59,808 nt of DNA from Companilactobacillus suantsaicola (GCF_004745525.1 NZ_RKLY01000017.1:1-59808), one strand, 5' to 3'. Positions 1 through 10,145 are shown, counted from the first letter of the stretch. Program-made: numbers and translations. Notes: generated from the letters alone by a model not told the origin.

Positions 1-102
1 CAAACCATCTCTGTCATAAACGCTCACCTTAATGAACTACCAAGGAAGCAACTAGGATACAAAAAGCCACAGGAGGCATTCTTCTTGGCTTGCGGCTACT
101 AA
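1..102 (+). CDS. IS30-family transposase, C-terminal end only
   Basis: The window opens inside a reading frame of 33 residues that ends in TAA. It contains the run LPRKQLGYKKPQEAFF, which matches the conserved C-terminus of IS30-family DDE transposases (usual form RPRKxLGYxTPxE). The rest of the gene lies outside the window, so I cannot say whether the element is intact. The roughly 80 bases after the stop probably hold the right end of the element, but the inverted repeat cannot be confirmed without the other end. Confidence 0.7.
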   Translation, partial: QTISVINAHLNELPRKQLGYKKPQEAFFLACGY

Positions 103-185
103 TAATCCGGCACTCCAATCCTGATAGATCTTAAGTTTTTTTTATTTTTTCGGAGTGACTAACTTGTTCTTGCAATTTGCGAAAA

Positions 186-247
186 AAGAACCAATAATAA
201 AAATGTAAAAAAATGTTAAACTTTTACATTAAATTATTGGTTCTTTT
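186..247. terminator. Strong bidirectional terminator hairpin
   Basis: An AAGAACCAATAAT arm pairs perfectly with its complement about 35 bases later, and an inner AAATGTAAAA/TTTTACATT pair extends the stem. T-rich flanks on both sides suit termination of the IS30 gene from the left and the small minus-strand gene from the right. Confidence 0.75.
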
Positions 248-285
248 ATTAATTAGTGCATTTTTAGTACAAATAAACCTTATTA

Positions 286-474
286 CTATCCTCTATTAGC
301 GGCAATAATAATTACTCCTATCGCCAAAGCAATAAACCCAATAACTCCAAACGGAAGAGTTATTCCGCCCCAGGCAGGCTTATTGGCGATTGCTCTGATC
401 TTGAAACTAATTGTAGCGAGTCCTGCAAAAACAAATCCGATAGCAAAAATCACAATTCCAAAATCTAAAGACAT
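286..474 (-). CDS. Small two-helix membrane protein, unknown function
   Basis: This is a 62-residue protein with two hydrophobic segments (about residues 5-24 and 40-58) and a short basic loop between them (SFKIRAIANK). I place the start at the ATG at 474 because AGGTGG sits just upstream. An in-frame ATG 15 bases further out overlaps that ribosome binding site. I do not recognise a family. It stands alone, with a terminator hairpin downstream, and nothing in the context indicates a role. Confidence 0.55.
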   Translation of the reverse strand: MSLDFGIVIFAIGFVFAGLATISFKIRAIANKPAWGGITLPFGVIGFIALAIGVIIIAANRG

Positions 475-560
475 GCTTATCCACCTCATTTATTTTTAAA
501 AATTATTGTAATTGTATTTTACCTTTTTGCCGTGTCATATAATAGATTTTAACCCTAACT

Positions 561-590
561 AAAAAAATCCCGTATCTTTCGATACGAGAT
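561..590 (-). terminator. Terminator of pgi
   Basis: On the minus strand a CGTATC/GATACG stem with a four-base loop is followed by a run of seven T. It lies about 20 bases beyond the pgi stop codon. Confidence 0.75.
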
Positions 591-610
591 CTTTCTAATT
601 AATTTTAAAA

Positions 611-1951
611 TTATAGTCTCTTGTTCAATTCTTCGCCAAGTTCTTCATAGCCAGGACGACCAAGTAGAGCAAACATGTTCTTCTTGTATGCTTCAACACC
701 TGGTTGGTTGAATGGGTTGATACCATTCAAGTAACCAGAAATACCAACAGCAATTTCGAAGAAGTACATTAAGTAACCTAGGTTGTAAGCATCTTGTTTT
801 TCAATGTGAACTGTCATAACAGGAACGCCACCGTCAGTATGTGCTAGAACAACACCTTCGTAAGCCTTCTTGTTAACGTAATCCATTGACTTGTTTTCCA
901 AGTACTTCAAACCGTCAAGGTTATCTTTTTCAGCTGGGATTGTAACATCATGTCTTGGTTGGTCAATCAAAACAACAGTTTCCATCAAGTTACGACGGCC
1001 TTCTTGGATATATTGACCTAATGAGTGCAAATCAGTTGAGAAGTTAGCTGATGATGGGTAGATACCCTTTTGATCTTTACCTTCAGATTCACCCATCAAT
1101 TGCTTCCACCATTCACCAAAGTATTGAACGTTTGGTTCGTAGTTTTCTAGCAATTCTGTTGTGTAACCTTTACGGTACAAGATATTTCTTAGGGCAGCAT
1201 ACTTGTAAGCATCGTTCTTTGTAAGATCAGCTGATGAGTAGTCACTGCGAGCTTGGGCAGCACCTTCCATCAACTTATCAATGTCGATACCAGCAACGGC
1301 GATTGGCAATAGACCAACAGCTGTAAGAACTGAGAAACGACCACCGATATCATCAGGAACAACGAATTCTTCGTAGCCTTCAGCGTCTGATTCTGTCTTC
1401 AAAGCACCCTTAGCACGGTCTGTTGTAGCATAGATACGACCCTTAGCACCATCAACACCATACTTTTCAATCAACTTAGCCTTCAAAATTCTGAAAGCAA
1501 TTGAAGGTTCTGTTGTTGTACCAGATTTTGAAATAACGTTGATACTGAAATCACGGTCACCGATTACTTCTAGCAAGTCAGCTAAGTAATTTGGAGAAAT
1601 TGAGTTACCACAGAAGTAAACTTCGGGAACATCTTTTTCGTTGTGAACGTTGTAGAATGATGAACTTAGAAAATCAATAGCGGCACGAGCACCTAAGTAT
1701 GAACCACCAATACCGATTCCAATGAAGACTTCTGAGTCTGATTGAATCTTTTTAGCAGCTTTCTTAATGCGAGCGAATTCATCCTTGTCATAATCAACAG
1801 GCAAGTCAATGAAACCACGGAAGTCGGCACCGGCACCAGTACCCTTACGTAGTTCGTCGTCAGCAGCAGTTACAAGTGCTTGCATCTCGCCAAGTTCATT
1901 TTCATGAATGAACTTGTTTAATTTCGAATCATCAAATTTGATTTGTGTCAT
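611..1951 (-). CDS. pgi: Glucose-6-phosphate isomerase
   Basis: This cytoplasmic glycolytic enzyme interconverts glucose 6-phosphate and fructose 6-phosphate. The 446-residue length is normal for Firmicutes. Visible motifs are the N-terminal [14 protein letters not shown] loop (about 78-91), the phosphate-binding [10 protein letters not shown] (141-150) and the signature around [18 protein letters not shown] (297-313). The catalytic glutamate is Glu290 in GESEG, with a conserved His309. The GGAGGAG ribosome binding site is well spaced from the ATG. The gene is monocistronic with its own terminator. Confidence 0.97.
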   Translation of the reverse strand: MTQIKFDDSKLNKFIHENELGEMQALVTAADDELRKGTGAGADFRGFIDLPVDYDKDEFARIKKAAKKIQSDSEVFIGIGIGGSYLGARAAIDFLSSSFYNVHNEKDVPEVYFCGNSISPNYLADLLEVIGDRDFSINVISKSGTTTEPSIAFRILKAKLIEKYGVDGAKGRIYATTDRAKGALKTESDAEGYEEFVVPDDIGGRFSVLTAVGLLPIAVAGIDIDKLMEGAAQARSDYSSADLTKNDAYKYAALRNILYRKGYTTELLENYEPNVQYFGEWWKQLMGESEGKDQKGIYPSSANFSTDLHSLGQYIQEGRRNLMETVVLIDQPRHDVTIPAEKDNLDGLKYLENKSMDYVNKKAYEGVVLAHTDGGVPVMTVHIEKQDAYNLGYLMYFFEIAVGISGYLNGINPFNQPGVEAYKKNMFALLGRPGYEELGEELNKRL

Positions 1952-2009
1952 TTTTTACTCTCCTCCACATATATCATCAAAACTAGATTAATCATTTTTG
2001 AAGAAAATA

Positions 2010-2639
2010 TCAAATTTTTATTAGCTTTTTTATCCATTTTCCAACAAAATATAATAAATATCCTAGTGCTGCACCAATCGTATTAAAGATAACATCATCT
2101 ATATCAGTAACGCCAGTATTTAACACAAACTGAAGCGTTTCAATGGATATAGAGATCAGAGCTCCTAATATGATCATCTGGAAAAATCCTATCGGTTTCT
2201 TTTTCAGAGCCGGTATGAAAAATCCCATTGGTACGAACCACATAATATTACCATATAAATTATAAAAAAAGTCTACCAGAGACTGACCATTGACCAATTT
2301 CATCGTTTCAATGAACGGTTTCAAATTGATCTGCGACAACGGACGATGCCAATAAAATTTGAATTGCCATAGAAAATAGCCATCCCGAAAAACTGTTAAA
2401 GCAAAAAGTAGGAGCACATAAAAGACAAAAACAACTAGCCAAAATTCATAATGAAAACTAGTTTTCTTCTTCTTAAACTTTATCCACAAATACCTTAAAA
2501 TTATGAAAAATAAGGTATACAATATTGCTTTATCCACAGCATAAAAAGAAAGCCTTATCAATGGAAAATGATTTATCCTAGTTGCATATGTTTTATATAT
2601 ATAAGCATACAAAGGTCCTAAAAATATCATTTTATTCAT
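2010..2639 (-). CDS. VanZ-like family membrane protein
   Basis: This 209-residue protein has about five hydrophobic segments and the VanZ-family pattern. It carries a GNIMWFVPMGFF stretch and, near the end, a SISIETLQF helix followed by TDIDDVIFNTIGAALGY. VanZ in enterococci gives low-level teicoplanin resistance, but most chromosomal relatives have no known function. It is divergent from the LTA synthase genes, with about 100 bases between them that must hold both promoters. Its ribosome binding site (GGAAAG) is modest. Confidence 0.8.
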   Translation of the reverse strand: MNKMIFLGPLYAYIYKTYATRINHFPLIRLSFYAVDKAILYTLFFIILRYLWIKFKKKKTSFHYEFWLVVFVFYVLLLFALTVFRDGYFLWQFKFYWHRPLSQINLKPFIETMKLVNGQSLVDFFYNLYGNIMWFVPMGFFIPALKKKPIGFFQMIILGALISISIETLQFVLNTGVTDIDDVIFNTIGAALGYLLYFVGKWIKKLIKI

Positions 2640-2743
2640 TCTTTCCCACTTTTTACCTATAACGTATTATACTAACAATTAAGTAATTTATTTAGTACTT
2701 TAAGATATATTTATTAAAGAATTTTTAAAATAAGGAATTTTCA

Positions 2744-4897
2744 ATGAACAAATTAAAAAACTTTTTGAGTAAACGCTTAGGCTTCTTGACACTACTAGTG
2801 TTTACTCTCTGGATTAAAACGATCATTGCGTATTATGTTGACTTCTCATTAGGCGTTACAGATCCGTTACAACATACTATTCTAATTATAAACCCTATCG
2901 CTACAGCCGTCATTTTATTGAGCATAGCGTTATACGTCACCCGAGCCCGTATTTCGTACATCGTTATGGGCGTTATATACGTTCTTGAATCTGCTCTACT
3001 TTACGGTAATGTCCTCTATTATCGTGAATTTAGTGATTTTCTGTCTTTTAACACGATTGCCGGAGCTTCTAAGGTCTCCAAAGGACTGGGTGGTTCTGCC
3101 GCTAATCTTGTCCAAGCTCATGATTTCTTATACGGCATCGACTTTCTCATCATTGCCGTTCTTTTATTGACTCACCTTGTTAAAATTGATCCACGACCGA
3201 TGCGGAAATTAACCGCTGTAGCGACGACTATGCTGGGAATTTTTCTCTTTTCATTTAATTTAACAATTGCTGAAAGTAACCGACCACAATTATTAGGACG
3301 GACTTTTGATCGGGCATACATCGTTAAATATCTTGGCCTCAATACCTTTTTAGCTTATGATTCCATCAAAACCGTTCAAAATAATCAAGTTCGTTCAGAA
3401 GCCGTCGGGACCGATATGGATGATGTCTTATCAGACGTCGAACAAAACTATGCTAAGCCGAACAAGAAGTATTTTGGTAAAGCAAAGGGTAAAAATATTA
3501 TCATCATCCACTTGGAAAGTTTCCAACAATTTTTGATCAATGACAAAGTCAACGGTCAAGAAGTTACCCCATTTTTAAATAGTCTTTATAATGATAAAAA
3601 TACAATGTCATTTGATAATTTTTATCACGAAGTCGGCCAAGGAAAAACTAGTGATGCAGAAAACATGCTAGAAACTGGTCTCTTTGGATTACCTGAAGGT
3701 TCCTTGTTCACAAAACTTGGTAGTGACAATACTTTCCAAGCAGCACCAGCAATTTTGGGACAAAAAGAGGGCTACACTAGTGCTGTCTTCCACGGAAATA
3801 CTGGGACTTTCTGGAATCGTAACTCCGTTTACAAAAATATGGGCTATGACTATTTCTTTGATGCCAGTTATTTCCATAAGTCAGATGATTCAAGTTTAGG
3901 CTTTGGTATTAAAGATAAATTGATGTTGTCGGAAAGTGTCAAGTATCTCGAACAATTACAACAACCGTTTTACGCTAAATTCATCACCGTAACTAATCAC
4001 TACCCATTCCAATTACCCGATGAAGATAACGATGGCTTCACAGCACCTGACACTAATAACAGTACCGTCAATGGCTATTTCGTTACAGCACATTATCTTG
4101 ATAACGCGTTAAGAGAATTCTTTGATTATCTCAAGAGTAGCGGTATCTATGATAATTCAATGATTGTCCTTTACGGTGATCACTACGGACTTTCTAACAG
4201 TCAAAATCCTGATTTAGCTCCACTTCTCGGTATCAACTCTGATGATTGGAACGACTTCAATAATTCCCAAATGCAAAAAGTTCCATTTATGATCCACATG
4301 AAAGGACTCAAAGGTGGTATCAACCACACTTATGGTGGTGAAATTGATGTCTTACCAACACTTCTACATTTAGCTGGTATCAATACCAAACAATACGTCC
4401 AACTTGGGACGGATCTACTATCTAAAGAACACAATCCAATCGTTATCTTTAGAAATAAAAACTTTGTCACACCACACTATACCGTTCTCAAAGATAACGA
4501 AGGAAACCCACAAGTTTATCGGAATAAGACCGGCGAACAAGTAGATTTAGATAAAGATCCAATTCTAAAGCAAAAAGTCGCTAAATGGCAAAAATACGTT
4601 AATGATAAACTAAAGTTATCCGACACGATCAACAACAAGAATCTCTTACGATTCTACACACCAAGTGGCTTTACACCTGTTAATCCGAAAGATTACGATT
4701 ATCAAAATGAGATTCAACGTTTGGTTCAGACTAGAGATGCACTTAGCTTGAAGTCAACTAGCGTATACTCACAAAACGATAACAAATCAACCACTAACCT
4801 CTACACGACCGACGCGCCAGAATTCAATGGTGATCGAACTTATATTGACAGTTGGTCAAGTATTCTAAAACAAGGTACAAAAGAAACTAGTAGATAA
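2744..4897 (+). CDS. LTA synthase family protein (LtaS-type), copy 1
   Basis: This membrane-anchored sulfatase-fold enzyme is expected to polymerise glycerol phosphate from phosphatidylglycerol into lipoteichoic acid. The 717 residues hold five N-terminal membrane helices (about 12-175) and an extracellular domain. Expected metal and catalytic positions are present: Glu258 in HLESF, the nucleophile Thr302 in GKTSDAE, and Asp479-His480 in YGDHYG. His420 lies in TNHYPF, a substrate-binding position in LtaS. AAGGA lies eight bases before the ATG. It is followed by its own terminator and then by a close paralogue. Whether it is the main synthase or a primase cannot be told from sequence alone. 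Confidence 0.93.
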   Translation: MNKLKNFLSKRLGFLTLLVFTLWIKTIIAYYVDFSLGVTDPLQHTILIINPIATAVILLSIALYVTRARISYIVMGVIYVLESALLYGNVLYYREFSDFLSFNTIAGASKVSKGLGGSAANLVQAHDFLYGIDFLIIAVLLLTHLVKIDPRPMRKLTAVATTMLGIFLFSFNLTIAESNRPQLLGRTFDRAYIVKYLGLNTFLAYDSIKTVQNNQVRSEAVGTDMDDVLSDVEQNYAKPNKKYFGKAKGKNIIIIHLESFQQFLINDKVNGQEVTPFLNSLYNDKNTMSFDNFYHEVGQGKTSDAENMLETGLFGLPEGSLFTKLGSDNTFQAAPAILGQKEGYTSAVFHGNTGTFWNRNSVYKNMGYDYFFDASYFHKSDDSSLGFGIKDKLMLSESVKYLEQLQQPFYAKFITVTNHYPFQLPDEDNDGFTAPDTNNSTVNGYFVTAHYLDNALREFFDYLKSSGIYDNSMIVLYGDHYGLSNSQNPDLAPLLGINSDDWNDFNNSQMQKVPFMIHMKGLKGGINHTYGGEIDVLPTLLHLAGINTKQYVQLGTDLLSKEHNPIVIFRNKNFVTPHYTVLKDNEGNPQVYRNKTGEQVDLDKDPILKQKVAKWQKYVNDKLKLSDTINNKNLLRFYTPSGFTPVNPKDYDYQNEIQRLVQTRDALSLKSTSVYSQNDNKSTTNLYTTDAPEFNGDRTYIDSWSSILKQGTKETSR

Positions 4898-4901
4898 CGT
4901 T

Positions 4902-4931
4902 AAGTCGAAGAAATTTTCTTCGACTTTTTTT
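4902..4931 (+). terminator. Terminator between the two LTA synthase genes
   Basis: A perfect AAGTCGAAGAA/TTCTTCGACTT stem followed by T7 lies just after the first stop codon. The second gene is therefore probably transcribed separately. Confidence 0.85.
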
Positions 4932-4987
4932 ATTGGCTTAGATAAAGTATCATTACTAAAGGAATTACTTTATTTATGAGGTCTAAC

Positions 4988-7153
4988 ATGGAAAAAATTA
5001 AATCCACATTGAACACACGTTTAGGATTCATGACCTTTTTGATCCTACTTTTGTGGTTAAAAACTGTACTTACTTATTATTTAGATTTTTCATTAGGTAT
5101 TGAAAATTTATTACAACATTTTTTACTGGTGGTTAATCCTTTCGCAACCATCGTTTTTTTAATGAGTCTTCCGTTATACTTTAATAAACCACTCATCTCC
5201 TATATCGTGATGGGAATTATTTATGTTGCTGACTCAATTTTTATTTATGCAAATGTCCTTTACTACCGCTCCTTTTCCGACTTTCTTTCCTTTAACTCAA
5301 TTACTGGTGCCAGCAAAGTTGCAAAAGGTTTAGGAACAACAACTCTAGGGGTAGTTCAAATTCGTGATGCAATTTATTTAATCGATTTTGTGGTTATCAT
5401 CATTTTATTTGCGTCACACTTTGTGAAAATCGACCGTCGACCTTTCAGAAAGTTAAATGCTTTAGCCACTTCCTGTTTAGGGGTTATGCTCTTTTCTGCC
5501 GACTTGGCTGGATCAGAAGCAAACCGTCCTCAGTTACTTGGCAGAACTTTTGACCATTCCTATATCGTCAAATACTTAGGAATCAACAGTTTCTTGCCTT
5601 ACGACTCAATTCGCTCCGTCAAAAATGATCAAGTCCGTTCCGAAGCCACCGAATCAGAGATTGACCAAATTTTAGACTATACCCATCAACATTATGCTCA
5701 GCCAAACAAAGCTTATTTTGGTAAGGCTAAGGGGAAAAATATTATTATCATCCATCTGGAAAGTTTTGAACAATTCTTGATTGGTTTAAAGATCAATGGC
5801 GTTGAAGTGACACCATTTTTGAACAAGTTATACAACGATAAAAATACGCTCTCCTATGATAATTTCTTCAATGAGGTCGGAACTGGCCGAACGAGTGACG
5901 CTGAAACGATGCTAGAAACAGGACTCTTTGGACTGCCAACGGGAACCTCTGTCTTTACTAAACTAGGGACTGAGAATACTTTCCAAGCAGCTCCAGCAAT
6001 CTTGGCGCAACAAGAAGGTTATTCCAGTGCAGTTTTCCACGGTAATGTTGGTAGTTTTTGGAGTCGAAATATCGTCTACAAAAATATGGGTTATAATTAT
6101 TTCTTTGATAAAAGTTATTATGACACTGCCGATTCAGAAACGAATTCACTCAATGGTTATGGAATTAAAGACAAGATTCTCTTCTCCGAAGGAGTTAAAT
6201 ACCTAGAACAAATGCAGCAACCGTTTTACACCAAGTTCTTGACCGTTACTAACCACGTTCGTTATCAATTCTCAGATGACGATAACGGTGATTTTCAATC
6301 GACTGATTTAGATGATGACGAAATAAACAACTACTTTAAAACAGCTCATTATTTAGATAAGTCAATTGAAGAGTTCTTTAAATATCTGGATGACACCGGA
6401 TTATCGACTAATAGTATGATCGTTCTTTATGGTGATCACTACGGTCTAGATAAAAATAGTGCGGGCGAGAGTCAACACAAAGAACTTGCTTCAGGAGTAT
6501 TTAACCAAAATACTGACAATTGGAGTCAGTTCAACGAAACTCAGTATCAAAGAGTTCCGTTCATGATTCATATGGATGGCTTAAAAGGTGGCATCAAGCA
6601 CACTTATGGTGGTGAGATCGATGTCTTACCAACCATCCTTCATTTAGCGGGCGTGAATACTAAACAATATATTCAACTGGGAACTGATTTACTATCAAAG
6701 CAACACAATCAAGTCGTTGCCTTTAGAAAAAAGAGTTTCATTACGCCAAAATACACGGTCTACCCCAATGACAACGGGAATACCAAAGTTTATGAGAATA
6801 AGACTGGAGCTGAGATTCCTTTACGAGACAATCCGGAATTAGCAATGAAGGTCGATAAATGGCAAAAAGACGTTAATAAAAAGTTGAAAATCTCCGACGA
6901 CGTCAATAATAAGAACCTACTGCGTTTCTACACCCCAGCTGGATTTACACCAGTTGATCCGACGAAATACGATTATCAAAATCAAGTTGAACAACTCGTC
7001 AAAGCACGCGATGAATTAGGTGACAAATCAACTAGCATCTATTCACGAAATGGCAATAAAACAACGACTAACTTGTACAATACTGATGCTCTACAACTGC
7101 AAGATGATCGTACTCCAATTGACGATTGGTCATATTTGAAAACTAATAAATAG
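4988..7153 (+). CDS. LTA synthase family protein (LtaS-type), copy 2
   Basis: This is a tandem paralogue of the preceding gene, colinear over its whole length (721 residues from this start). It has five membrane helices followed by a sulfatase domain with HLESF, GRTSDAE (nucleophile Thr) and YGDHYG. I choose the ATG at 4988 because GAGGT lies five bases upstream and the encoded MEKIKS aligns with MNKLKN of copy 1. The in-frame ATG at 4976 overlaps that site. One difference stands out: the TNHYPF motif of copy 1 reads TNHVRYQF here. The two proteins may differ in substrate or role, for example primase against polymerase. Confidence 0.93.
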   Translation: MEKIKSTLNTRLGFMTFLILLLWLKTVLTYYLDFSLGIENLLQHFLLVVNPFATIVFLMSLPLYFNKPLISYIVMGIIYVADSIFIYANVLYYRSFSDFLSFNSITGASKVAKGLGTTTLGVVQIRDAIYLIDFVVIIILFASHFVKIDRRPFRKLNALATSCLGVMLFSADLAGSEANRPQLLGRTFDHSYIVKYLGINSFLPYDSIRSVKNDQVRSEATESEIDQILDYTHQHYAQPNKAYFGKAKGKNIIIIHLESFEQFLIGLKINGVEVTPFLNKLYNDKNTLSYDNFFNEVGTGRTSDAETMLETGLFGLPTGTSVFTKLGTENTFQAAPAILAQQEGYSSAVFHGNVGSFWSRNIVYKNMGYNYFFDKSYYDTADSETNSLNGYGIKDKILFSEGVKYLEQMQQPFYTKFLTVTNHVRYQFSDDDNGDFQSTDLDDDEINNYFKTAHYLDKSIEEFFKYLDDTGLSTNSMIVLYGDHYGLDKNSAGESQHKELASGVFNQNTDNWSQFNETQYQRVPFMIHMDGLKGGIKHTYGGEIDVLPTILHLAGVNTKQYIQLGTDLLSKQHNQVVAFRKKSFITPKYTVYPNDNGNTKVYENKTGAEIPLRDNPELAMKVDKWQKDVNKKLKISDDVNNKNLLRFYTPAGFTPVDPTKYDYQNQVEQLVKARDELGDKSTSIYSRNGNKTTTNLYNTDALQLQDDRTPIDDWSYLKTNK

Positions 7154-7159
7154 ATTAAA

Positions 7160-7202
7160 AAACAGGCTAGGATAAACAAAATATGTTTATCCTAGCCTGT
7201 TT
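7160..7202. terminator. Bidirectional terminator between convergent genes
   Basis: A stem of about 18 base pairs (AAACAGGCTAGGATAAAC and its complement) with a short A/T loop and A/T-rich flanks separates the LTA synthase gene from the convergent GyrI-like gene. Confidence 0.85.
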
Positions 7203-7210
7203 GGTTATTG

Positions 7211-7834
7211 TTATTCAATTCTGTAACGTAAAATCGTCTTCAATTTTTCTGGTGCAACTCGGCGAGCATCTGACAAATAAATTTCCCGATGAATCTTGGA
7301 GACTCGTTTCTTACCACTTGCTTCAACCAGTTGATTCAATTTTTTAAAACTAGCTGGTTCATCATCGTATTTGCCAACGTGAAGAATCTGCCCAACTTCC
7401 ATTTGAGGATATTCTTTAATTTCTAATTCTGACAACAGTGGCAAATTTTTCTTTACACTTACTGACTCAATTGCTGATTTAATTATTTCATCGGGCACGA
7501 AGTCAGGTACACGAATCATGACGTCATAAGAAAATTCATCTTTGTCTAAATGATCTAATTGTTGACCTTTTTTAGTCAACGACCAAACACCTTCTAGTGG
7601 AAAAACTACATAATCGTCGAATTCGAGATTTTTATCAGCCGCAAACTTTTTGTAAGCCATTTTAATTCCATAAGCGACTGGATAGAGCGTTTGGATTCGC
7701 TGTTTGAAACCATCCTTATTAGGATCTCCGACACCTGGTAAAGAAATGAAACGTTGTTTAGGAATCGTCAACAGCACTGGCTTTTTCTTAGTCGAGTACA
7801 AATCTTTTTCTTGTTTGCGTGATTCATATTTCAT
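7211..7834 (-). CDS. GyrI-like small-molecule-binding domain protein
   Basis: This 207-residue cytoplasmic protein begins MKYESRKQEKDLY, followed by PVLLTIPKQRFISLPGVGDPN. That layout is typical of stand-alone GyrI-like (SOUL/AraC-binding fold) proteins, which bind small molecules. The ligand is unknown. The start is the ATG at 7834, preceded by AGGTGG. A GTG nine bases further out overlaps that site. The gene stands between terminators and is probably monocistronic. Confidence 0.75.
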   Translation of the reverse strand: MKYESRKQEKDLYSTKKKPVLLTIPKQRFISLPGVGDPNKDGFKQRIQTLYPVAYGIKMAYKKFAADKNLEFDDYVVFPLEGVWSLTKKGQQLDHLDKDEFSYDVMIRVPDFVPDEIIKSAIESVSVKKNLPLLSELEIKEYPQMEVGQILHVGKYDDEPASFKKLNQLVEASGKKRVSKIHREIYLSDARRVAPEKLKTILRYRIE

Positions 7835-7859
7835 TATTTCCACCTATTCTTTTTATACT

Positions 7860-7897
7860 AAAAATACTCCTAATCATAATTAATTAGAAGTATTTTT
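7860..7897 (-). terminator. Terminator of the two-component operon
   Basis: An AAAAATACTNCTAAT inverted repeat with an A/T loop ends in T5 on the minus strand, just past the histidine kinase stop codon. Confidence 0.65.
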
Positions 7898-7905
7898 GTA
7901 TTACA

Positions 7906-9399
7906 TTATTCAGCTTTTTCTTCGTTCTTGTGTTCGAAACCTTCATCAAAGAGTGTCACGATGAAAGTTGTCCCTTCATTGAGCTTACTCTTGACTTCGA
8001 TCTCGCCACCGTGGTTTTCAATCAACTGGTGAACGATCGACAAACCAAGACCTGACTCACCATACTTACGATTCTTCCGTGATGGATCAGCCTTATAATA
8101 ACGGTCCCAAATATTTTTCACTTGATCTTCAGACATCCCAATTCCGGTATCAGAAATGGTAAAGACTGAAGCATGACGATCCTCATCACGCGTGCCATTG
8201 ACAAAAATTTTGCCTTTTTCCGTAAATTGGATAGCATTTTGGATGATGTTGAACATCACTTGAACGAATCGATCGTAATCAGCAAAGGTCTTCAATTCAC
8301 CATCATACTGCTTCAAAATCAATTCATCACCAGACGCTTTAGCTTTCTTCTCCAATTGTGAAGTAATGTCCTGTAGCGGTTTATTAGCATCAAAGACTCG
8401 CTTAGCCATGGTAATTTGGTTCGTCCGAATCTTTTCATAATCGAGATTTTCATTGACCAAACGAATCAAACGCTTAGTTTCATTGCGCATCAATTGAATA
8501 CTCTGGCCTTTCGATTCTTCCGGAATGGCATCATAAGCTAAACCTTCCAAAAGGCCATTGATGGTCGTCAGTGGCGTTCTCATCTCATGAGATGCATCAG
8601 CCATGAATTCCTTTCGCCGCTGCTCCTGACGCTTAATTTCCTTATCTGAAGCTTCCAGTGACTTAACCATCTGGTTGAAATCATCAGCCAAGTCATCCAG
8701 TTCATCTCGATTCTTACTTTCGATATGAACCGAGAAGTCATTGTTGGCAACTTTCTTCGTCGCACCACGCAACCGGTTGATTCGATTGACTTGATACCTC
8801 GACAATAGGAAACTCAAAATAACCGCTGCTAACAAGGAAATTAATAGAGCAAAATAAAGTCGACTGTTGATTTCACCAATATTAGTCTGCAATTCTGAAA
8901 CATCTGATCCGGCCCAAACAGCCGCAATCAATTTACCATTTTGGAACCACGGCGTTAATACGTAGACGTAACTTCGATTATCGTCCTTACGCAAACGCGG
9001 ATTACCATCGGTATCTTGCAGTTTTTGAACGTTACGGATCGTCTTACCTTGTTCCAATTTCTTCCAATAAGACTGTTTCAAATGCAACTTCACGTTACTT
9101 GGTGGATTTGGATAAACTTGATTATTTTGGTAATCAAAAATCGCAAACTGAACGTTACGTTCTGACAAAACTTGCTCGACCGTTCGAATGTTATCACTAG
9201 TAATATTGTGGATCTGACCAGTTTTAGCATCAGTCTTCAAGGCAATCTTTTCCAGATTTCCGGCGTAACTTTCCAAACTCTTATAAGTTCGATTGTATTC
9301 CCAACTCGTGGCCGCACTAGTGACCGAATACAAAATAATCCCCAAAGTCGTCAGGATAACAACCAAAAAACTTATCATATTTTGATAGATTAGTTTCAT
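7906..9399 (-). CDS. Sensor histidine kinase, EnvZ/PhoR type
   Basis: This 497-residue membrane sensor has a first helix at about 8-30, an extracellular sensing domain of roughly 150 residues and a second helix at about 180-200. A HAMP linker follows (to about 255), then a HisKA dimerisation domain with phospho-acceptor His271 in SHEMRTPL. The C-terminal HATPase_c domain carries DTGIGM and GESGLGLS. The ATG overlaps the response regulator stop codon by one base (TAATG), indicating translational coupling. It is expected to phosphorylate the neighbouring regulator. The stimulus is not evident. Confidence 0.92.
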   Translation of the reverse strand: MKLIYQNMISFLVVILTTLGIILYSVTSAATSWEYNRTYKSLESYAGNLEKIALKTDAKTGQIHNITSDNIRTVEQVLSERNVQFAIFDYQNNQVYPNPPSNVKLHLKQSYWKKLEQGKTIRNVQKLQDTDGNPRLRKDDNRSYVYVLTPWFQNGKLIAAVWAGSDVSELQTNIGEINSRLYFALLISLLAAVILSFLLSRYQVNRINRLRGATKKVANNDFSVHIESKNRDELDDLADDFNQMVKSLEASDKEIKRQEQRRKEFMADASHEMRTPLTTINGLLEGLAYDAIPEESKGQSIQLMRNETKRLIRLVNENLDYEKIRTNQITMAKRVFDANKPLQDITSQLEKKAKASGDELILKQYDGELKTFADYDRFVQVMFNIIQNAIQFTEKGKIFVNGTRDEDRHASVFTISDTGIGMSEDQVKNIWDRYYKADPSRKNRKYGESGLGLSIVHQLIENHGGEIEVKSKLNEGTTFIVTLFDEGFEHKNEEKAE

Positions 9400-10145
9400 T
9401 AAGCTTTAGCCTTTGCATCAGTATCGTCGAACTTGTAACCCACTCCCCAAACAGTTTCAATAACTTGTGGACCAACTTTTTCGATTTTTTGACGTAATTT
9501 CTTAATGTGGGCATCGACCGTTCTTTCTTCCCCGAAATAGTCATAGTCCCAAACCAATTCTAGTAATTGTTCACGTGAGAAAACTTGTTTAGGCTTACTT
9601 GCTAAAGTTTTCAACAAGTCAAATTCCTTAGGGGTCAAATCAGGAATTTCCTTATCATTTAAATAAGCTTCACGCGTACTTGAATTCAACTTGAAAAAGC
9701 CTGTATTGATGTCAAAACCATCATCAGCTTCTTCGACTGTAGCATTAACTGAACTTTCAGCCAATTTTTCAGCCATATTCTCATCTCGACGATGAATTGC
9801 TTTCATTCTCGCAATCAAAGTTATCGGGCTAAATGGTTTGGTAACGTAATCGTCAGCTCCAAATTCCAAACCTAATACTTGATCACTTTCGGTATCGCGA
9901 GCAGTTAACATAATAATTGGCACTGTCTTAGATACCTTACGGATTTCCTTAGCGACTTCCATTCCGTCTTTTCCCGGAAGGTTTAAGTCCAAGGTAATCA
10001 TATCCCAACCGTTTGGATCTTCATTGAACATGTCCACGGCTTGGTTGCCATCGTAGGCGAAACTTGCTTCCCACTTCTCTTTTTGAAAAAACATCCCCAT
10101 CATTTCGGAGACGGATTTATTATCCTCAATCATCAATATCTTCAT
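9399..10145 (-). CDS. OmpR/PhoB-family response regulator
   Basis: This 248-residue transcription factor has a receiver domain (1-120) with acidic residues Glu7-Asp8, phospho-acceptor Asp53 in LDLNLPG and Lys103 in VTKPFS. A C-terminal winged helix carries RTVDAHIKKLRQKI. Between them lies an unusually long acidic linker (about 120-150, AEKLAESSVNATVEEADDG). It is the first gene of a two-gene operon with the kinase. GGAGTG is placed correctly upstream of the ATG. Confidence 0.92.
   Translation of the reverse strand: MKILMIEDNKSVSEMMGMFFQKEKWEASFAYDGNQAVDMFNEDPNGWDMITLDLNLPGKDGMEVAKEIRKVSKTVPIIMLTARDTESDQVLGLEFGADDYVTKPFSPITLIARMKAIHRRDENMAEKLAESSVNATVEEADDGFDINTGFFKLNSSTREAYLNDKEIPDLTPKEFDLLKTLASKPKQVFSREQLLELVWDYDYFGEERTVDAHIKKLRQKIEKVGPQVIETVWGVGYKFDDTDAKAKA

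Noticed and set aside
5958-6149. Antisense frame of 63 codons within the second LTA synthase gene
   Set aside because: It is a shadow of the strongly conserved sulfatase domain, with no initiation signal.
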